A DNA stretch of 64,000 bases from Ectopseudomonas composti (GCF_900115475.1 NZ_FOWP01000004.1:186001-250000), one strand, 5' to 3'; counted from the stretch's first letter, positions 1 through 10,586 are shown. The notes: a model not told the origin generated them from the letters alone. A program made the numbers and translations.

Positions 1-1589
1 TGCTGGCCAATCGGCTTTCCGCCGACCCTGGCGTCAGCGTGCTGCTGATCGAAGCGGGTGGGCGCGACAACTATCCCTGGATTCATATCCCTGTCGGTTA
101 CCTCTACTGCATCGGCAATCCGCGCACCGACTGGTGTTACAACACCGAGGCCGATCCCGGTCTGCATGGGCGTTCGCTGAAATACCCGCGTGGCCGTGTG
201 CTTGGCGGTAGCTCCTCGATCAACGGCATGATCTACATGCGCGGTCAGGCCGCTGACTACGACGGCTGGGATGCTGCGGGCAATCCGGGCTGGGCCTGGC
301 GTGATGTGTTGCCATTGTTCAAACGTTCGGAGAGTCACTTCGCCGGCACGAGCGAGGTGCACGGCGGTGACGGCGAGTGGCGGGTGGAGAGGCAGCGATT
401 GTCCTGGGAGATTCTCGAGGCCTTTCGCGAAGCAGCGGCGCAAAGTGGTATCGCCAGCGTCGATGATTTCAACGCTGGGGACAACGAAGGCTGCAGCTAC
501 TTTCAGGTCAACCAGAAACGCGGGGTGCGCTGGAATGCGTCCAAGGCGTTTTTGCGTGAGATCCGCCAGCGCCCCAATCTGCATGTACTGACGGGCGCCG
601 AAGCCGAACGACTGGAGCTGGCCGAGGGCCGCGCCAGTGCGCTGCACCTGCGTTGTCAGGGGCGTATGCAGCGTGTCACGGCGCGCCGCGAGATCATCCT
701 GTGCGCCGGTGCCATCGGTTCGCCGGCGTTGCTGCAGCGTTCCGGCATTGGCCCTCGGCCGCTGCTCGAAAAGCTGGGGATCGGCGTCAGGCACGAGCTG
801 CCAGGTGTCGGTGGGAATCTGCAGGATCACCTGCAGCTGCGCCTGATCTACCGGGTCGAGGGCGTGAAGACGCTCAATCGCATCGCGGCCACGCCCTGGG
901 GCAAGCTGGGCATGGGCCTGGAATACCTGCTTAAACGCAGCGGCCCTTTGTCGATGGCGCCCAGTCAGCTCGGCGCCTTCGCCAAGTCCGACCCTGGCCA
1001 GGCGCGCGCCAACCTGCAGTATCACGTACAGCCCTTGTCGCTGGAGCGCTTTGGTGAGCCCTTGCACGACTTCCCGGCCTTCACCGCCTCGGTGTGCAAC
1101 CTGCGCCCGTACAGCCGTGGCAGCGTCGAGATCGCTTCGGTCGATGCCAGCGTTGCCCCGCTGATCCGCCCCAACTACCTCAGTGACGAACGGGATTTGC
1201 ATGTGGCCGCTGATGCCATTCGTCTGACCCGGCGTATCGTCGCCGCGCCTGCATTGGCTGGTTACCGCCCGCAGGAGTACAAGCCCGGCCCGGACTATCG
1301 CAGTGAGGAAGACCTGCAGCGCGCTGCGGGCGAGATCGGCACCACCATCTTCCATCCGGTGGGTACCTGCGCGATGGGGCAAGGGCGTGAGGCGGTGGTC
1401 GATGCGCGCCTGTGTGTGCATGGCATCACGGGTTTGCGCGTGGTCGATGCGTCGATCATGCCGAGCATCACCTCGGGTAACACCTGCTCACCGGTGCTGA
1501 TGATTGCCGAAAAGGCTGCGCAGATGATCGCCGAGGACGCACAGCGTCAGCGGCAAGCGACTGCGGTAGCCGAGGGGGCGCTCAACTGA
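1..1589 (+). CDS. GMC-family FAD-dependent oxidoreductase, 5'-truncated
   Basis: The reading frame is already open at base 3 (LANRLSADPGVSVLLIEAGG), so the start and the GxGxxG dinucleotide fold lie upstream of the window. Visible family marks are the first GMC signature (PRGRVLGGSSSINGMIYMRG), the second signature (GAIGSPALLQRSGIGP) and the C-terminal HPVGTCAMG ... VVDASIMP ... GNTCSPVLMIAEKAA segment carrying the catalytic His/Asn region. GMC enzymes oxidise alcohols or choline using FAD. The sequence resembles choline or alkanol (AlkJ-type) dehydrogenases, but the substrate cannot be read from it. The frame stops at TGA 1587-1589, tail to tail with the diguanylate cyclase gene. Confidence 0.93.
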   Translation, partial: LANRLSADPGVSVLLIEAGGRDNYPWIHIPVGYLYCIGNPRTDWCYNTEADPGLHGRSLKYPRGRVLGGSSSINGMIYMRGQAADYDGWDAAGNPGWAWRDVLPLFKRSESHFAGTSEVHGGDGEWRVERQRLSWEILEAFREAAAQSGIASVDDFNAGDNEGCSYFQVNQKRGVRWNASKAFLREIRQRPNLHVLTGAEAERLELAEGRASALHLRCQGRMQRVTARREIILCAGAIGSPALLQRSGIGPRPLLEKLGIGVRHELPGVGGNLQDHLQLRLIYRVEGVKTLNRIAATPWGKLGMGLEYLLKRSGPLSMAPSQLGAFAKSDPGQARANLQYHVQPLSLERFGEPLHDFPAFTASVCNLRPYSRGSVEIASVDASVAPLIRPNYLSDERDLHVAADAIRLTRRIVAAPALAGYRPQEYKPGPDYRSEEDLQRAAGEIGTTIFHPVGTCAMGQGREAVVDARLCVHGITGLRVVDASIMPSITSGNTCSPVLMIAEKAAQMIAEDAQRQRQATAVAEGALN

Positions 1590-3228
1590 GATCGGTTTCC
1601 TGGCTGTTGTGGAACACGGCGCGGTTGCGCCCACCGTACTTGGCCCTGTAGAGCGCTTCGTCGGCCAGTTGCAAGACGGCGCTGAGCTCGATGTGATCCA
1701 CAGGCCAAAGTGCGCCGCCGACACTGCAGCCGATGCGTACCTCGCCCACCTCCAGCAGCACCGGCTGGCCGAGGGCGGCGATGGCGCGCTCGGCTACCTG
1801 GCGCGCATGATGCTGCGCATCCTGCCCGGGCACTTGCAGCACCATCAGAAACTCATCGCCGCCCAGGCGCGCGACCATGTCGCCGTCACGCAAGCAGCCT
1901 CGCAGGCGCTGGGCAATCTCCCGTAGTAGATGATCGCCGGCGGTATGGCCGTGGGTGTCATTGACCGGTTTGAAACCGTCGAGGTCGAGGTAGAGCAACG
2001 CCAGGCAGCCATGCTGCAGACGGCTGCGCTGCTGAGCCTGGGGGAGAAATTTTTCCAGAGCCATGCGGTTGGGCAGGCCGGTCAGTGCGTCGTGGTGGGC
2101 GAGGCTTTCCATCATGCCCAGCGCCGTCTGCTGCAGGGTCAGGCTTTCCACCAGATGGCGGATGGACTGACTCAGCTGGTGAATTTCACGGCTGCCACGC
2201 AACTCGGGGATTTCGGTGATTTCCCCAGCGCTCAGGCGGTCCGCGGCATTGGCGATGTCGCGCAGTGGTCGGGTGAAGTAGGTGCTGACCAGCCAGCCGA
2301 TCACCGCGAACGCCAGTGCCAGGCCGCTGCCCCAGAGCAAAATACTGTGCAGCAGGCTTTGCGCCGGGGCATCGGCAACCTCAAGCGATTGCCGCGCCAC
2401 CACCGTCCAGCCCAGGCCAGGGTAGTCCTTGTAGCCCCGGCTCAGGGTCAGACCCGTGAGGTAGTCGTTGCCATCCGGCCATTGCTGCACCTGCCAGCGA
2501 CTCTGCCCAGGCTCCAGCCCCTTCAGGGCTGGCAGCTCCAGTTTCTGGCCGATCATCTCCCGCGGGCCAAGCAGGATGCCGCGATCCTGGCCTATGACGA
2601 AGAACTCGACAAGATGCCGATCCTGGCTCGGGCCTAGAATCGATTCGCGCACCTCATCGGCCCAGGCCCAGGACAGATGGCTGGCCAGAACGCCGACCAG
2701 GCTGCCATCGTCAGCGATGATCGGCAGGCTGATATCGACGAACTTCATCGCCTCACCGCTGGGGTTGGGTAGCAGCTTGGCCAGCAAGACTGCCTCATGC
2801 ACATCGCCGATGAACAGCCCGTGGCGGCCCTCCAGGTACACTGGCCTCTGCGCGATGCTGACGTCTTCCAGTATGCCGTTGCTGGACGCCAGCACCAGGC
2901 CTGCCGGGTCGGTGAAGCCGACCCAGGCAATGCTGGGGATTTCCTTCTGCAGGCTGTCGAGCAGGCGCCTTATCTCGGCGATGTCATCGGGCTGACGCAA
3001 CGCCTGCAGGTTACCGAGCACCTTCAGCACCGCGGCGCGCGAGGCCATGTCGCGATCCAGTCGATCGACCATCGCGTAGGACACCTCGGCCATGTTGCTG
3101 CCCACGTCCTGGCGAATCTGCTGGCTGGTGTGCTGGCCGATCAAGGTGCCCAGCAGCCAGCTGAGGGCGCAGACCAGCAACGCGATGAAAAGGGCGATAT
3201 GGCTTCGCATACTTTGCGAGGGGGGCAT
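1582..3228 (-). CDS. membrane-bound diguanylate cyclase (sensor-HAMP-GGDEF)
   Basis: The protein is 548 aa with an N-terminal membrane segment (ALFIALLVCALSWLLGTLIG), a roughly 250-residue periplasmic sensor region of the Cache type, a second membrane helix, a HAMP linker (TRPLRDIANAADRLSAGEI) and a GGDEF domain. The motif is intact (GGDEF at about 456-460) and is preceded by a canonical RxxD inhibitory site (RDGD), so active c-di-GMP synthesis with product inhibition is expected. I placed the start at ATG 3228 because GGAA precedes it. The longer open frame would run into the prfB start region. The 3' end overlaps the GMC gene end by a few bases in the convergent orientation. Confidence 0.9.
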   Translation of the reverse strand: MPPSQSMRSHIALFIALLVCALSWLLGTLIGQHTSQQIRQDVGSNMAEVSYAMVDRLDRDMASRAAVLKVLGNLQALRQPDDIAEIRRLLDSLQKEIPSIAWVGFTDPAGLVLASSNGILEDVSIAQRPVYLEGRHGLFIGDVHEAVLLAKLLPNPSGEAMKFVDISLPIIADDGSLVGVLASHLSWAWADEVRESILGPSQDRHLVEFFVIGQDRGILLGPREMIGQKLELPALKGLEPGQSRWQVQQWPDGNDYLTGLTLSRGYKDYPGLGWTVVARQSLEVADAPAQSLLHSILLWGSGLALAFAVIGWLVSTYFTRPLRDIANAADRLSAGEITEIPELRGSREIHQLSQSIRHLVESLTLQQTALGMMESLAHHDALTGLPNRMALEKFLPQAQQRSRLQHGCLALLYLDLDGFKPVNDTHGHTAGDHLLREIAQRLRGCLRDGDMVARLGGDEFLMVLQVPGQDAQHHARQVAERAIAALGQPVLLEVGEVRIGCSVGGALWPVDHIELSAVLQLADEALYRAKYGGRNRAVFHNSQETDLS

Positions 3229-3391
3229 GGCGGGGTTCCAGAAGAGGCCACTGCAATAGGCTGTGTGACCAGTATAGTGCGCCGTTGATCCATTGAACCG
3301 TGATCGCCTGCCGATAGTGGGCTGCCAGCCTGGGTCGGCTCGGGTATAATCGCTGGCTTTTCCGTCCGATTTGCCGCGAGCGCCGACTACC

Positions 3392-4487
3392 ATGGAAATC
3401 AATCCGATCCTCAACGCCATCAAGGACCTGTCCGAGCGAACCCAGTCAATTCGGGGGTATCTTTGACTACGATCACAAGCATGATCGTCTGGTCGAAGTA
3501 AACCGCGAGCTGGAAGACGCCAGCGTCTGGAACAAGCCCGAGTACGCCCAGGCCCTGGGCCGTGAGCGCGCCATGCTGGCGCAGATCGTCGAAACCATCG
3601 ACGACCTCACCGGCAGCCTGGTCGATTCCAGGGATCTGCTGGAAATGGCTGCCGAAGAGAACGACGAAGGCGCAGTGAACGATATCGTCGCCGAAGTCGA
3701 GCGCTTGCGCGAAATTCTCGAAAAGCTGGAATTCCGCCGCATGTTCAGTGGCGAGATGGACGCCAACAACTGCTACCTGGACATCCAGGCAGGCTCCGGC
3801 GGCACCGAGGCCCAGGACTGGGCCAACATCCTGCTGCGCATGTACCTGCGCTGGGCCGACAAGCGCGGCTTCAGTGCCGAGATCGTCGAACTGTCCGAAG
3901 GTGAAGTCGCCGGCATCAAGGGCGCCACCGTGCATATCAAGGGCGAGTACGCCTTCGGTTGGCTGCGCACCGAGATCGGCGTACACCGTCTGGTACGCAA
4001 GAGTCCGTTCGACTCCGGCGCGCGTCGCCACACCTCGTTCTCGGCGGTATTCGTTTCGCCCGAGATCGACGACAAGGTCGAGATCGAGATCAACCCGGCC
4101 GACCTGCGCATCGACACCTACCGCTCCTCCGGTGCCGGTGGTCAGCACGTCAACACCACCGACTCGGCGGTGCGTATTACCCACGTGCCGACCAACACCG
4201 TGGTGGCCTGTCAGAACGAACGTTCCCAGCACGCCAACAAGGACACCGCCATGAAAATGCTGCGGGCCCGGTTGTACGAGCAGGAAATGCAGAAGCGCAA
4301 CGCCGCTTCCCAGGCGCTGGAAGACACCAAGTCCGACATCGGCTGGGGTCATCAGATCCGCTCCTACGTACTCGATGACTCGCGCATCAAGGACCTGCGT
4401 ACCGGCGTCGAACGTAGCGACTGCCAGAAAGTCCTCGACGGTGACCTCGATGGTTATCTCGAGGCGAGCCTCAAGCAGGGGCTTTGA
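3392..4487 (+). CDS. prfB: peptide chain release factor 2 (programmed +1 frameshift)
   Basis: RF2 recognises UGA and UAA stop codons. The first 24 codons ([20 protein letters not shown]...) run to an in-frame TGA at 3464-3466. Reading resumes in the +1 frame from GAC 3465 to TGA 4485-4487, giving 364 aa, the normal RF2 length. The anticodon-like SPF motif ([14 protein letters not shown]) and the peptidyl-hydrolysis GGQ motif ([18 protein letters not shown]) are both present. It should be annotated as join(3392..3463,3465..4487). lysS follows 113 bp downstream, the usual prfB-lysS pair. An automatic call starting at 3573 would lose the N terminus. Confidence 0.98.
3453..3467 (+). promoter_or_regulatory. 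RF2 autoregulatory +1 frameshift site
   Basis: GGGGG (3453-3457), TAT, then the slippery CTT and TGA C (3461-3467) reproduce the classical bacterial site CGGGGGTATCTTTGAC. The internal Shine-Dalgarno-like run stimulates slippage and the in-frame UGA makes synthesis depend on RF2 level. The spacing is identical to the known arrangement. Confidence 0.97.
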
Positions 4488-4600
4488 GAGCAGCCGCAAG
4501 CTACAAGTTGCAAGTTGAAGCGGATCAGCCTCTGCTGAGGTATCCGTTTCAGCCTGGCAGCGATCTTTCCAGAATGATGATTTGACCGGGACGACCCGCA

Positions 4601-6103
4601 ATGAGCGACCAACAACTCGACCACAACGAACTGCAACAGGAAGAAAACAAGCTGATTGCCCAGCGCAAGGAAAAGCTTGCTGCCGTCCGTGAGCAGGGCA
4701 TTGCCTTCCCCAACGATTTCCGCCGCGACAGCCTGTGCGCCGACCTGCAGAAACAGTACGAGGGCAAGAGCAAGGAAGAGCTGGAAGCCGCTGCCATCCC
4801 GGTGAAGATCGCCGGGCGCATCATGCTCAACCGTGGCGCCTTTATGGTGCTGCAGGACACTTCCGGTCGCCTGCAGGTCTATGTCGACCGCAAGGGCCTG
4901 CCGGCCGAAACCCTGGAAGCGATCAAGACCTGGGATCTGGGCGACATCATCGCCGCCGAAGGCACCCTGGCGCGTTCCGGCAAGGGCGACCTGTACGTGC
5001 ACATGAACAACGTGCGCCTGCTGACCAAGTCGCTGCGCCCGCTGCCGGATAAACACCACGGCCTGACCGACACCGAGCAGCGCTACCGCCAGCGCTACGT
5101 CGACCTGATCGTCAACGAAGAAGTGCGTGACACCTTCCGCGTTCGTTCGCAGGTGATCGCCCACATCCGCCGCTTCCTCAATGAGCGCGGTTTCCTCGAA
5201 GTGGAAACCCCGATGCTGCAGACCATCCCAGGCGGCGCGGCGGCCAAACCGTTCGAGACGCATCACAATGCGCTGGACATGGCCATGTTCCTGCGTATCG
5301 CCCCGGAGCTGTACCTCAAGCGGCTGGTGGTCGGTGGCTTCGAGAAGGTCTTCGAGATCAACCGCAACTTCCGTAACGAAGGCGTTTCGACCCGGCACAA
5401 CCCCGAGTTCACCATGCTCGAGTTCTACCAGGCCTACGCCGACTACCGCGACAACATGGACCTGACCGAGGAACTGTTCCGCGAGCTGGCTCTGGCCGTG
5501 CTGGGCAGCACCGATGTGCCGTACGGCGACAAGGTGTTCCACTTCGGCGAGCCGTTCGTGCGCCTGTCGGTGTACGACTCGATCCTCAAGTACAACCCGG
5601 ATATCAGCGAAGCTGACCTGAACGATGTCGAGAAAGCTCGCGCCATCGCCAAGAAAGCCGGCGCCAAGGTGCTCGGCCACGAAGGTCTGGGCAAGCTGCA
5701 GGTGATGATTTTCGAGGAACTGGTGGAGAGCAAGCTGGAGCAGCCGCACTTCATCACCGAGTACCCGTTCGAGGTGTCGCCGCTGGCGCGTCGCAACGAC
5801 CAGAACCCGAACGTCACCGACCGCTTCGAGCTGTTCATCGGTGGTCGCGAGATCGCCAACGCCTATTCCGAGCTCAATGACGCCGAAGACCAGGCCGAAC
5901 GCTTCCTCGCTCAGGTGGCCGAGAAAGATGCCGGTGACGACGAAGCCATGCACTACGACGCCGACTTCGTCCGCGCCTTGGAATACGGCATGCCGCCCAC
6001 CGCTGGCGAGGGCATCGGCATCGACCGTCTGGTGATGCTGCTGACCAACTCGCCGTCGATCCGCGACGTCATCCTGTTCCCGCATATGCGTCCGCAGGCT
6101 TGA
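4601..6103 (+). CDS. lysS: lysyl-tRNA synthetase, class II
   Basis: The protein is 500 aa, the normal length. An N-terminal OB-fold anticodon-binding domain (about 65-150) precedes the class II catalytic core. Motif 1 lies around [17 protein letters not shown], motif 2 around [20 protein letters not shown], and motif 3 is [15 protein letters not shown]. It charges tRNA-Lys in the cytoplasm. It follows prfB as in most gammaproteobacteria and is closed by a strong terminator at 6114. Confidence 0.97.
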   Translation: MSDQQLDHNELQQEENKLIAQRKEKLAAVREQGIAFPNDFRRDSLCADLQKQYEGKSKEELEAAAIPVKIAGRIMLNRGAFMVLQDTSGRLQVYVDRKGLPAETLEAIKTWDLGDIIAAEGTLARSGKGDLYVHMNNVRLLTKSLRPLPDKHHGLTDTEQRYRQRYVDLIVNEEVRDTFRVRSQVIAHIRRFLNERGFLEVETPMLQTIPGGAAAKPFETHHNALDMAMFLRIAPELYLKRLVVGGFEKVFEINRNFRNEGVSTRHNPEFTMLEFYQAYADYRDNMDLTEELFRELALAVLGSTDVPYGDKVFHFGEPFVRLSVYDSILKYNPDISEADLNDVEKARAIAKKAGAKVLGHEGLGKLQVMIFEELVESKLEQPHFITEYPFEVSPLARRNDQNPNVTDRFELFIGGREIANAYSELNDAEDQAERFLAQVAEKDAGDDEAMHYDADFVRALEYGMPPTAGEGIGIDRLVMLLTNSPSIRDVILFPHMRPQA

Positions 6104-6113
6104 TGCCACACAG

Positions 6114-6136
6114 AAAGCCGCCTTCGGGCGGCTTTT
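6114..6136 (+). terminator. rho-independent terminator after lysS
   Basis: Nine-base stem AAAGCCGCC / GGCGGCTTT with a TTCG tetraloop, followed by T residues, 10 bp after the lysS stop. Confidence 0.9.
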
Positions 6137-6267
6137 TGCTACCTGTCGTTGCACATTTCGCAGCAATTTCGCCGTGTTCGCTGCCCGCAAGCGAAACGGA
6201 GCCTTTTGGTTGCATGTCCAAGCTATTACTCTGCCAGTCATAACTAGAAGTAGAGGGTCGACCCACC

Positions 6268-6981
6268 GTGAGCTCCGTACCTGCTTCCCCGAATGCCACC
6301 CAGGCAGCCAATGCCGTCGCCGAAAGCGTGCAATACCAGGGCCGCAAGGCCAGCCGACAAGGCAGCGAGCAGCGTCGTCAGGCGATTCTCGATGCTGCCA
6401 TGCGCATTATCGTGCGCGACGGCGTGCGCGCCGTGCGTCACCGTGCGGTGGCGGCCGAGGCGCAGGTGCCGCTGTCGGCCACGACCTACTATTTCAAGGA
6501 TATCGATGACCTGATCACCGATACCTTCTCCCAGTTCGTCGAGCGCAGCGCGGCGCAGATGGCGGCGTTCTGGGCCAGCACCCAGGGCGCGCTGGAGGAG
6601 ATGGTTGGGCGTCTGGATGGCAGCGAGCAGGCGCGCAGGCAGTTGGCCGACGATATCGCCGGGCTGGCGGTGCAGTACGTGCAGCGCCAACTGCGCGAGC
6701 GTCGTGATCACCTGATCGTCGAGCAAGCGTTCCAGCAGGAGGCCCTGCTCAATCCACGTCTCAGTGAACTGGTGCGTGCCCATCGGCAGATCCTGCAGCA
6801 GGGCGTCACCCACTTCTTCGAAGTGCTGGGCTCGCGCCAGCCCGAGCAGGATGCCGTGCTGTTGACGGCCACCATCGTGCGGATGGAGTATCAGGGCCTG
6901 CTCGATGGCGTCGAGAATCTGGACAGCCAGGGAATGCTGGCCATCCTTAAACGTTATATGAATCTGGTTCTGGGGCTTTGA
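6268..6981 (+). CDS. TetR-family transcriptional regulator
   Basis: The protein is 237 aa from GTG 6268. The N-terminal helix-turn-helix segment (QAILDAAMRIIVRDGVRAVRHRAVAAEAQVPLSATTYYF) is typical of TetR proteins, and the rest is an alpha-helical ligand domain with no recognisable ligand signature. A roughly 30-residue polar extension (MSSVPASPNATQAANAVAES) precedes the DNA-binding domain. A lipoprotein gene follows 37 bp downstream on the same strand, so the two may be cotranscribed. The regulated target is unknown. Confidence 0.88.
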   Translation: MSSVPASPNATQAANAVAESVQYQGRKASRQGSEQRRQAILDAAMRIIVRDGVRAVRHRAVAAEAQVPLSATTYYFKDIDDLITDTFSQFVERSAAQMAAFWASTQGALEEMVGRLDGSEQARRQLADDIAGLAVQYVQRQLRERRDHLIVEQAFQQEALLNPRLSELVRAHRQILQQGVTHFFEVLGSRQPEQDAVLLTATIVRMEYQGLLDGVENLDSQGMLAILKRYMNLVLGL

Positions 6982-7018
6982 TGCCCAACCGGCTGGTGGT
7001 TTTCACAAGGAGAGCGTA

Positions 7019-7570
7019 ATGAAAACCTGGCGCGCACTGGTCGCCCTGTCCTTCCTGCTGTTGAGTGGTTGCCTGGTCACCTTCAAGGATCCGATCCCGG
7101 CCAACGAGGCGGCACCCATCCCATTGCTGGGTGAGTGGACCCGGCAGGACGAGTGGGGCGATCAACTGTATCTGGAGATCACCCGTGCCGGTTCCAACCT
7201 CTACGAGGCACGCATTTACGAAGGCAGCCCGGACAACGCAGGCGGCCTCGAGGAGTTCGGCTTCACCGTCGCCCATCATGGTCGCCGCTGGTATCTCTCG
7301 GCGGGCTTGCCGAAGAGCCTGGGCGCCAACTTCGCCATCGCCGGTTTCGAGTTGACCAAGGACAACGAACTGGTGGTGTACAACCTCGACACCGACCGCA
7401 TCCTTCAGGATATGGGCAAGGGCCTGCTGGAAGGGCAGACCGTCTCCATGCCGGAGGCTGACGGTGCACTGATCACCAGCCCGCTGGACAAGGTATTCGA
7501 CTATCTCGACGATCCGGCCAATGCCGACCTGTTCGTCGAGGTCGCGCGCTACCAGCGGGTGGCCGAGTAG
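7019..7570 (+). CDS. lipoprotein of unknown function
   Basis: The protein is 183 aa with a strong AAGGAG ribosome-binding site just before ATG 7019. A short signal peptide ends in a lipobox (LLLSGC, Cys about residue 17), so it should be lipid-anchored. The mature part has no motif I recognise. It sits 8 bp before the DUF1704 gene and is probably translated with it. Confidence 0.85.
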   Translation: MKTWRALVALSFLLLSGCLVTFKDPIPANEAAPIPLLGEWTRQDEWGDQLYLEITRAGSNLYEARIYEGSPDNAGGLEEFGFTVAHHGRRWYLSAGLPKSLGANFAIAGFELTKDNELVVYNLDTDRILQDMGKGLLEGQTVSMPEADGALITSPLDKVFDYLDDPANADLFVEVARYQRVAE

Positions 7571-7578
7571 GAATCGCA

Positions 7579-8868
7579 ATGAACAGCCAGCAGAAACTGG
7601 ACGACTATCAGCTCTGTATCCGCGCACTCAGTGACCGCATCGTCGAAGCGCAGACGCCGATCCGTGTACTCGATGCGGTGAAATGGGACGACGGTATCCG
7701 CGATGCCTTCCTCAAGGCCAAGGGCAAGCAGCCGCCGGCTGTGAATCGCGACTACTACCTGAGCCGGCCGTTGGCTTTCGATGCTGCTGCGAAGAAGCTG
7801 GAATTCCAGAACATCGAGCGCGACATCACCCGTCATCTCGGCCAGTTCAATCCGGTCGGGCAGATCATGCGGCGCATGTGCAAGGAATACCGCATGGTGA
7901 TTCGCATGCTCGAAGCGCGCGGCACCGAAGATTTCGGCCTGATCAGCCAGGAGCTCTACGGCGCGGCCACCGACGCCTTCCACGCCGGTGATCCGACCCT
8001 GGCCGATCTCGGTCTGATGCTCTCCGATTACCTCAACAACATTGCCGCCCGTGGCGACCTGGAAGACGAGCCCAAGGTGCTTGGCGCCGCCGATGTGGTG
8101 AATATCCTGCAGCAGCGCTTGGCCGGGGTTTTCGGTGATGACACCATCCGCGTGTTCGAGTCCGACGGCATCCTCGCCGATGCGGCGGCGGGCGCCGACT
8201 ACATCAAGATTCGCAGCGACGCGCGCTTCAACGAGCGCGACGTCAAGGCGCTGGAGGTGCACGAAGGGTTGGTGCATGTCGGCACCACGCTCAATGGCCT
8301 GAACCAGCCGATCTGCACCTTCCTGGCCAAGGGACCACCCTCGTCGACGGTGACCCAGGAAGGTCTGGCCATTCTCATGGAAGTGATCGCCTTCGCTTCC
8401 TACCCGACCCGCTTGCGCAAGCTGACCAACCGCACCCGCGCCATCCACATGGCCGAGGAAGGCGCAGATTTCCTTGAGGTGTTCGAGTTCTTCCGCGAGC
8501 AGGGTTACGGCCTGGAGGGCGGCTATAGCAACGCCAGTCGGGTGTTCCGCGGCTCGCTGCCGAACGGCCTGCCGTTCACCAAGGACCTGTCCTACCTCAA
8601 GGGTTTCATCCTGATCTACAACTACATTCAGCTGGCGGTGCGCAAGGGCAAGTTGGAGCAGATTCCGCTGCTGTTCTGCGGCAAGACCACCCTCGAAGAC
8701 ATGCGCACCCTGCGCAAGCTGGTGGACGAGGGCCTGGTGCTGCCGCCCAAGTACCTGCCGCCGCAGTTCCAGGACCTGAATGCGCTATCGGCGTGGATGT
8801 GCTTTTCCAACTTCCTCAACCACCTGAGCCTGGATCGCATCGAAGCGGACTACGCCAATATCCTCTGA
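7579..8868 (+). CDS. DUF1704 / QEGLA-motif metallopeptidase-like protein
   Basis: The protein is 429 aa. It has a HExxxH zinc-type motif at His228-Glu229...His233 ([11 protein letters not shown]) and the family QEGLA motif at 260-264, where the glutamate could be the third metal ligand. Bacterial members are annotated as flavohemoglobin expression-modulating proteins. The eukaryotic relatives that share DUF1704 are the MATCAP tubulin tyrosine carboxypeptidases, which use HExxxH. A metal-dependent carboxypeptidase-like activity is therefore plausible, but the substrate in a bacterium is unknown. There is no signal peptide, so it should be cytoplasmic. Confidence 0.9.
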   Translation: MNSQQKLDDYQLCIRALSDRIVEAQTPIRVLDAVKWDDGIRDAFLKAKGKQPPAVNRDYYLSRPLAFDAAAKKLEFQNIERDITRHLGQFNPVGQIMRRMCKEYRMVIRMLEARGTEDFGLISQELYGAATDAFHAGDPTLADLGLMLSDYLNNIAARGDLEDEPKVLGAADVVNILQQRLAGVFGDDTIRVFESDGILADAAAGADYIKIRSDARFNERDVKALEVHEGLVHVGTTLNGLNQPICTFLAKGPPSSTVTQEGLAILMEVIAFASYPTRLRKLTNRTRAIHMAEEGADFLEVFEFFREQGYGLEGGYSNASRVFRGSLPNGLPFTKDLSYLKGFILIYNYIQLAVRKGKLEQIPLLFCGKTTLEDMRTLRKLVDEGLVLPPKYLPPQFQDLNALSAWMCFSNFLNHLSLDRIEADYANIL

Positions 8869-8878
8869 TCGCAGCCCT

Positions 8879-8900
8879 GTAGGGTGCGCCGCGCGCACCG
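8879..8900 (+). repeat. REP-like half element (family A)
   Basis: GTAGGGTGCGCCGCGCGCAC and its flank match the left arm of the paired elements at 20879, 27721 and 55479. Here the arm stands alone, between the DUF1704 gene and the next gene. Confidence 0.75.
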
Positions 8901-8956
8901 CCGGCGCAGCGCATCGTCAGGTTTACAACGTCGTGGCCCACCCCGGAGACCTGCAA

Positions 8957-9703
8957 GTGCCCAGCCATCAACTCGAATACGAAATCCTCGGTGCTTCGGC
9001 GCAATCGGTGGAGATCATCCTCGACCCCGGCGAGACGGTGATCGCCGAGGCTGGGGCGATGAACTATATGACCGAAGGTGTACGCTTCGAAACGCGTATG
9101 GGCGACGGCTCCTCCAGCGGTCTATTGGGCAAGCTGTGGAGCGTCGGCAAGCGCATGCTCACCGGCGAGTCGCTGTTCATGACCCACTTCAGCAATGCCG
9201 GCAAGAGTCAGGCGCGGGTCGCCTTTGCGGCGCCTTATCCGGGTACCGTGGTGCCCATCGACCTGGCGACGATCGGCGGCCGCTTGATCTGCCAGAAGGA
9301 CGCCTTCCTCTGCGCCGCACATGGCACCAGCATCGGTATCAGCTTCGCCAAACGCCTGGGCGCCGGTTTCTTTGGTGGCGAGGGCTTCATCCTGCAGAAG
9401 CTCGAAGGTGATGGCCTGGCCTTCGTGCATGCTGGCGGCACGGTGATCCGCAAGGAACTGAACAATGAAACCCTGCGTCTGGACACCGGTTGCCTGGTGG
9501 CCTTCAGCGGCGGTATCGATTACGACATCGCCCTGGCGGGCGGCCTGAAGAGCATGCTCTTCGGCGGCGAAGGGATCTTGCTGACCACGCTCAAGGGAAC
9601 CGGCACGGTGTGGATCCAGAGCCTGCCGTTCTCGCGCCTGGCCGAACGCGTCTATGCGGCGACCGTTCAGGCACGTGAAGAGGTTCGCGCCGGTGGCAAA
9701 TAG
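8957..9703 (+). CDS. TIGR00266 / AIM24-family protein
   Basis: The protein is 248 aa. I start it at GTG 8957 because GGAG lies 8 nt upstream; the open frame extends back to 8933 without a ribosome-binding site. The sequence carries the glycine-rich beta repeats of the TIGR00266 family ([54 protein letters not shown]). Family members form beta-prism-like proteins of unclear function, and the eukaryotic relative AIM24 is mitochondrial. It has no signal peptide. It overlaps the start of the next gene, pointing to coupled translation. Confidence 0.88.
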   Translation: MPSHQLEYEILGASAQSVEIILDPGETVIAEAGAMNYMTEGVRFETRMGDGSSSGLLGKLWSVGKRMLTGESLFMTHFSNAGKSQARVAFAAPYPGTVVPIDLATIGGRLICQKDAFLCAAHGTSIGISFAKRLGAGFFGGEGFILQKLEGDGLAFVHAGGTVIRKELNNETLRLDTGCLVAFSGGIDYDIALAGGLKSMLFGGEGILLTTLKGTGTVWIQSLPFSRLAERVYAATVQAREEVRAGGK

Positions 9704-10586
9704 CCTGCGAGCGCTGACATTGCTATTGGTCAGTCTGTGGCTGGCCGGTTGCAGTGGCCTGCTTTTCTACCCGGAGCCAGGGCTGCCGATCACCCCCGAG
9801 CGTGCCGGGCTGGAGTACCGCGATATCGAGCTGCGCGCCGCCGATGGCACGCGCCTGCATGCCTGGTGGCTGCCGGCCAAGGCCGGAGTGAAGGTCAAGG
9901 GCACGGTACTGCATCTGCATGGCAACGGCGGCAACCTGGCCTGGCACCTGGGCGGTGTGCACTGGCTGCCGGAGCAGGGCTATCAGGTGCTGATGCTGGA
10001 TTATCGTGGCTACGGTTTGTCTGAAGGAAAGCCGCGGCTGCCGGAGGTCTATCAGGACATCGAGGCGGCCTTCGCCTGGCTCGAGCAGGCGCCGCAGGTG
10101 CAGGGCGCGCCGCTTTTCGTGCTCGGGCAGAGCCTCGGCGGCGCCCTGGCAGTGCATTACCTGACGCAGCATCCCGAGCGTCAGTCGGCCGTGCGGGCCA
10201 TCGCGCTCGATGGTGTGCCGGCCAGTTATCGTGATGTCGGCCGCTATGCCCTGAGCAAGAGCTGGCTTACCTGGCCGTTGCAGGTGCCGCTGTCCTGGTT
10301 GGTGCCTGACGGCGACAGCGCGATTCGCAGCATCGAGCAACTCGAAGGTGTGCCCTTGCTGATCTATCACAGTGTTGACGATACGATCGTGCCGCTTTCC
10401 AATGGCCAGCGTTTGTATCAAGCTGCGCGCCCGCCACGTGCCTTTCAGGCGACCCGTGGTCCGCACGTGCAAACCTTTGCCGAACCCGCCTGGCGCCAAT
10501 CGTTGCTGGCGTTCTTCAGCGCGCCGCAGGCTTATGTCGAGCGCCAGGCACCGACCACCGAATCCGCAACAGAGAGTCCGCAATGA
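9693..10586 (+). CDS. lipoprotein alpha/beta hydrolase
   Basis: The protein is 297 aa from GTG 9693, which overlaps the previous stop (GGTGGCAAATAG). A lipobox (SLWLAGC) follows a hydrophobic stretch, so the enzyme is probably anchored in the envelope. The alpha/beta-hydrolase fold shows an oxyanion-hole HGNGGN, the nucleophile elbow GQSLGG (Ser147), an acid at Asp229/230 (HSVDDTIVP) and His258 (GPHVQTF). Substrate unknown, likely an esterase or acyl hydrolase. The next gene starts in ATGA overlap. Confidence 0.87.
   Translation: MANSLRALTLLLVSLWLAGCSGLLFYPEPGLPITPERAGLEYRDIELRAADGTRLHAWWLPAKAGVKVKGTVLHLHGNGGNLAWHLGGVHWLPEQGYQVLMLDYRGYGLSEGKPRLPEVYQDIEAAFAWLEQAPQVQGAPLFVLGQSLGGALAVHYLTQHPERQSAVRAIALDGVPASYRDVGRYALSKSWLTWPLQVPLSWLVPDGDSAIRSIEQLEGVPLLIYHSVDDTIVPLSNGQRLYQAARPPRAFQATRGPHVQTFAEPAWRQSLLAFFSAPQAYVERQAPTTESATESPQ

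Noticed and set aside
3229..3423. Longer N terminus for the diguanylate cyclase
   Set aside because: The added residues look non-coding, reach into the prfB coding start and lack a ribosome-binding site; ATG 3228 has one and leads straight into the membrane segment.
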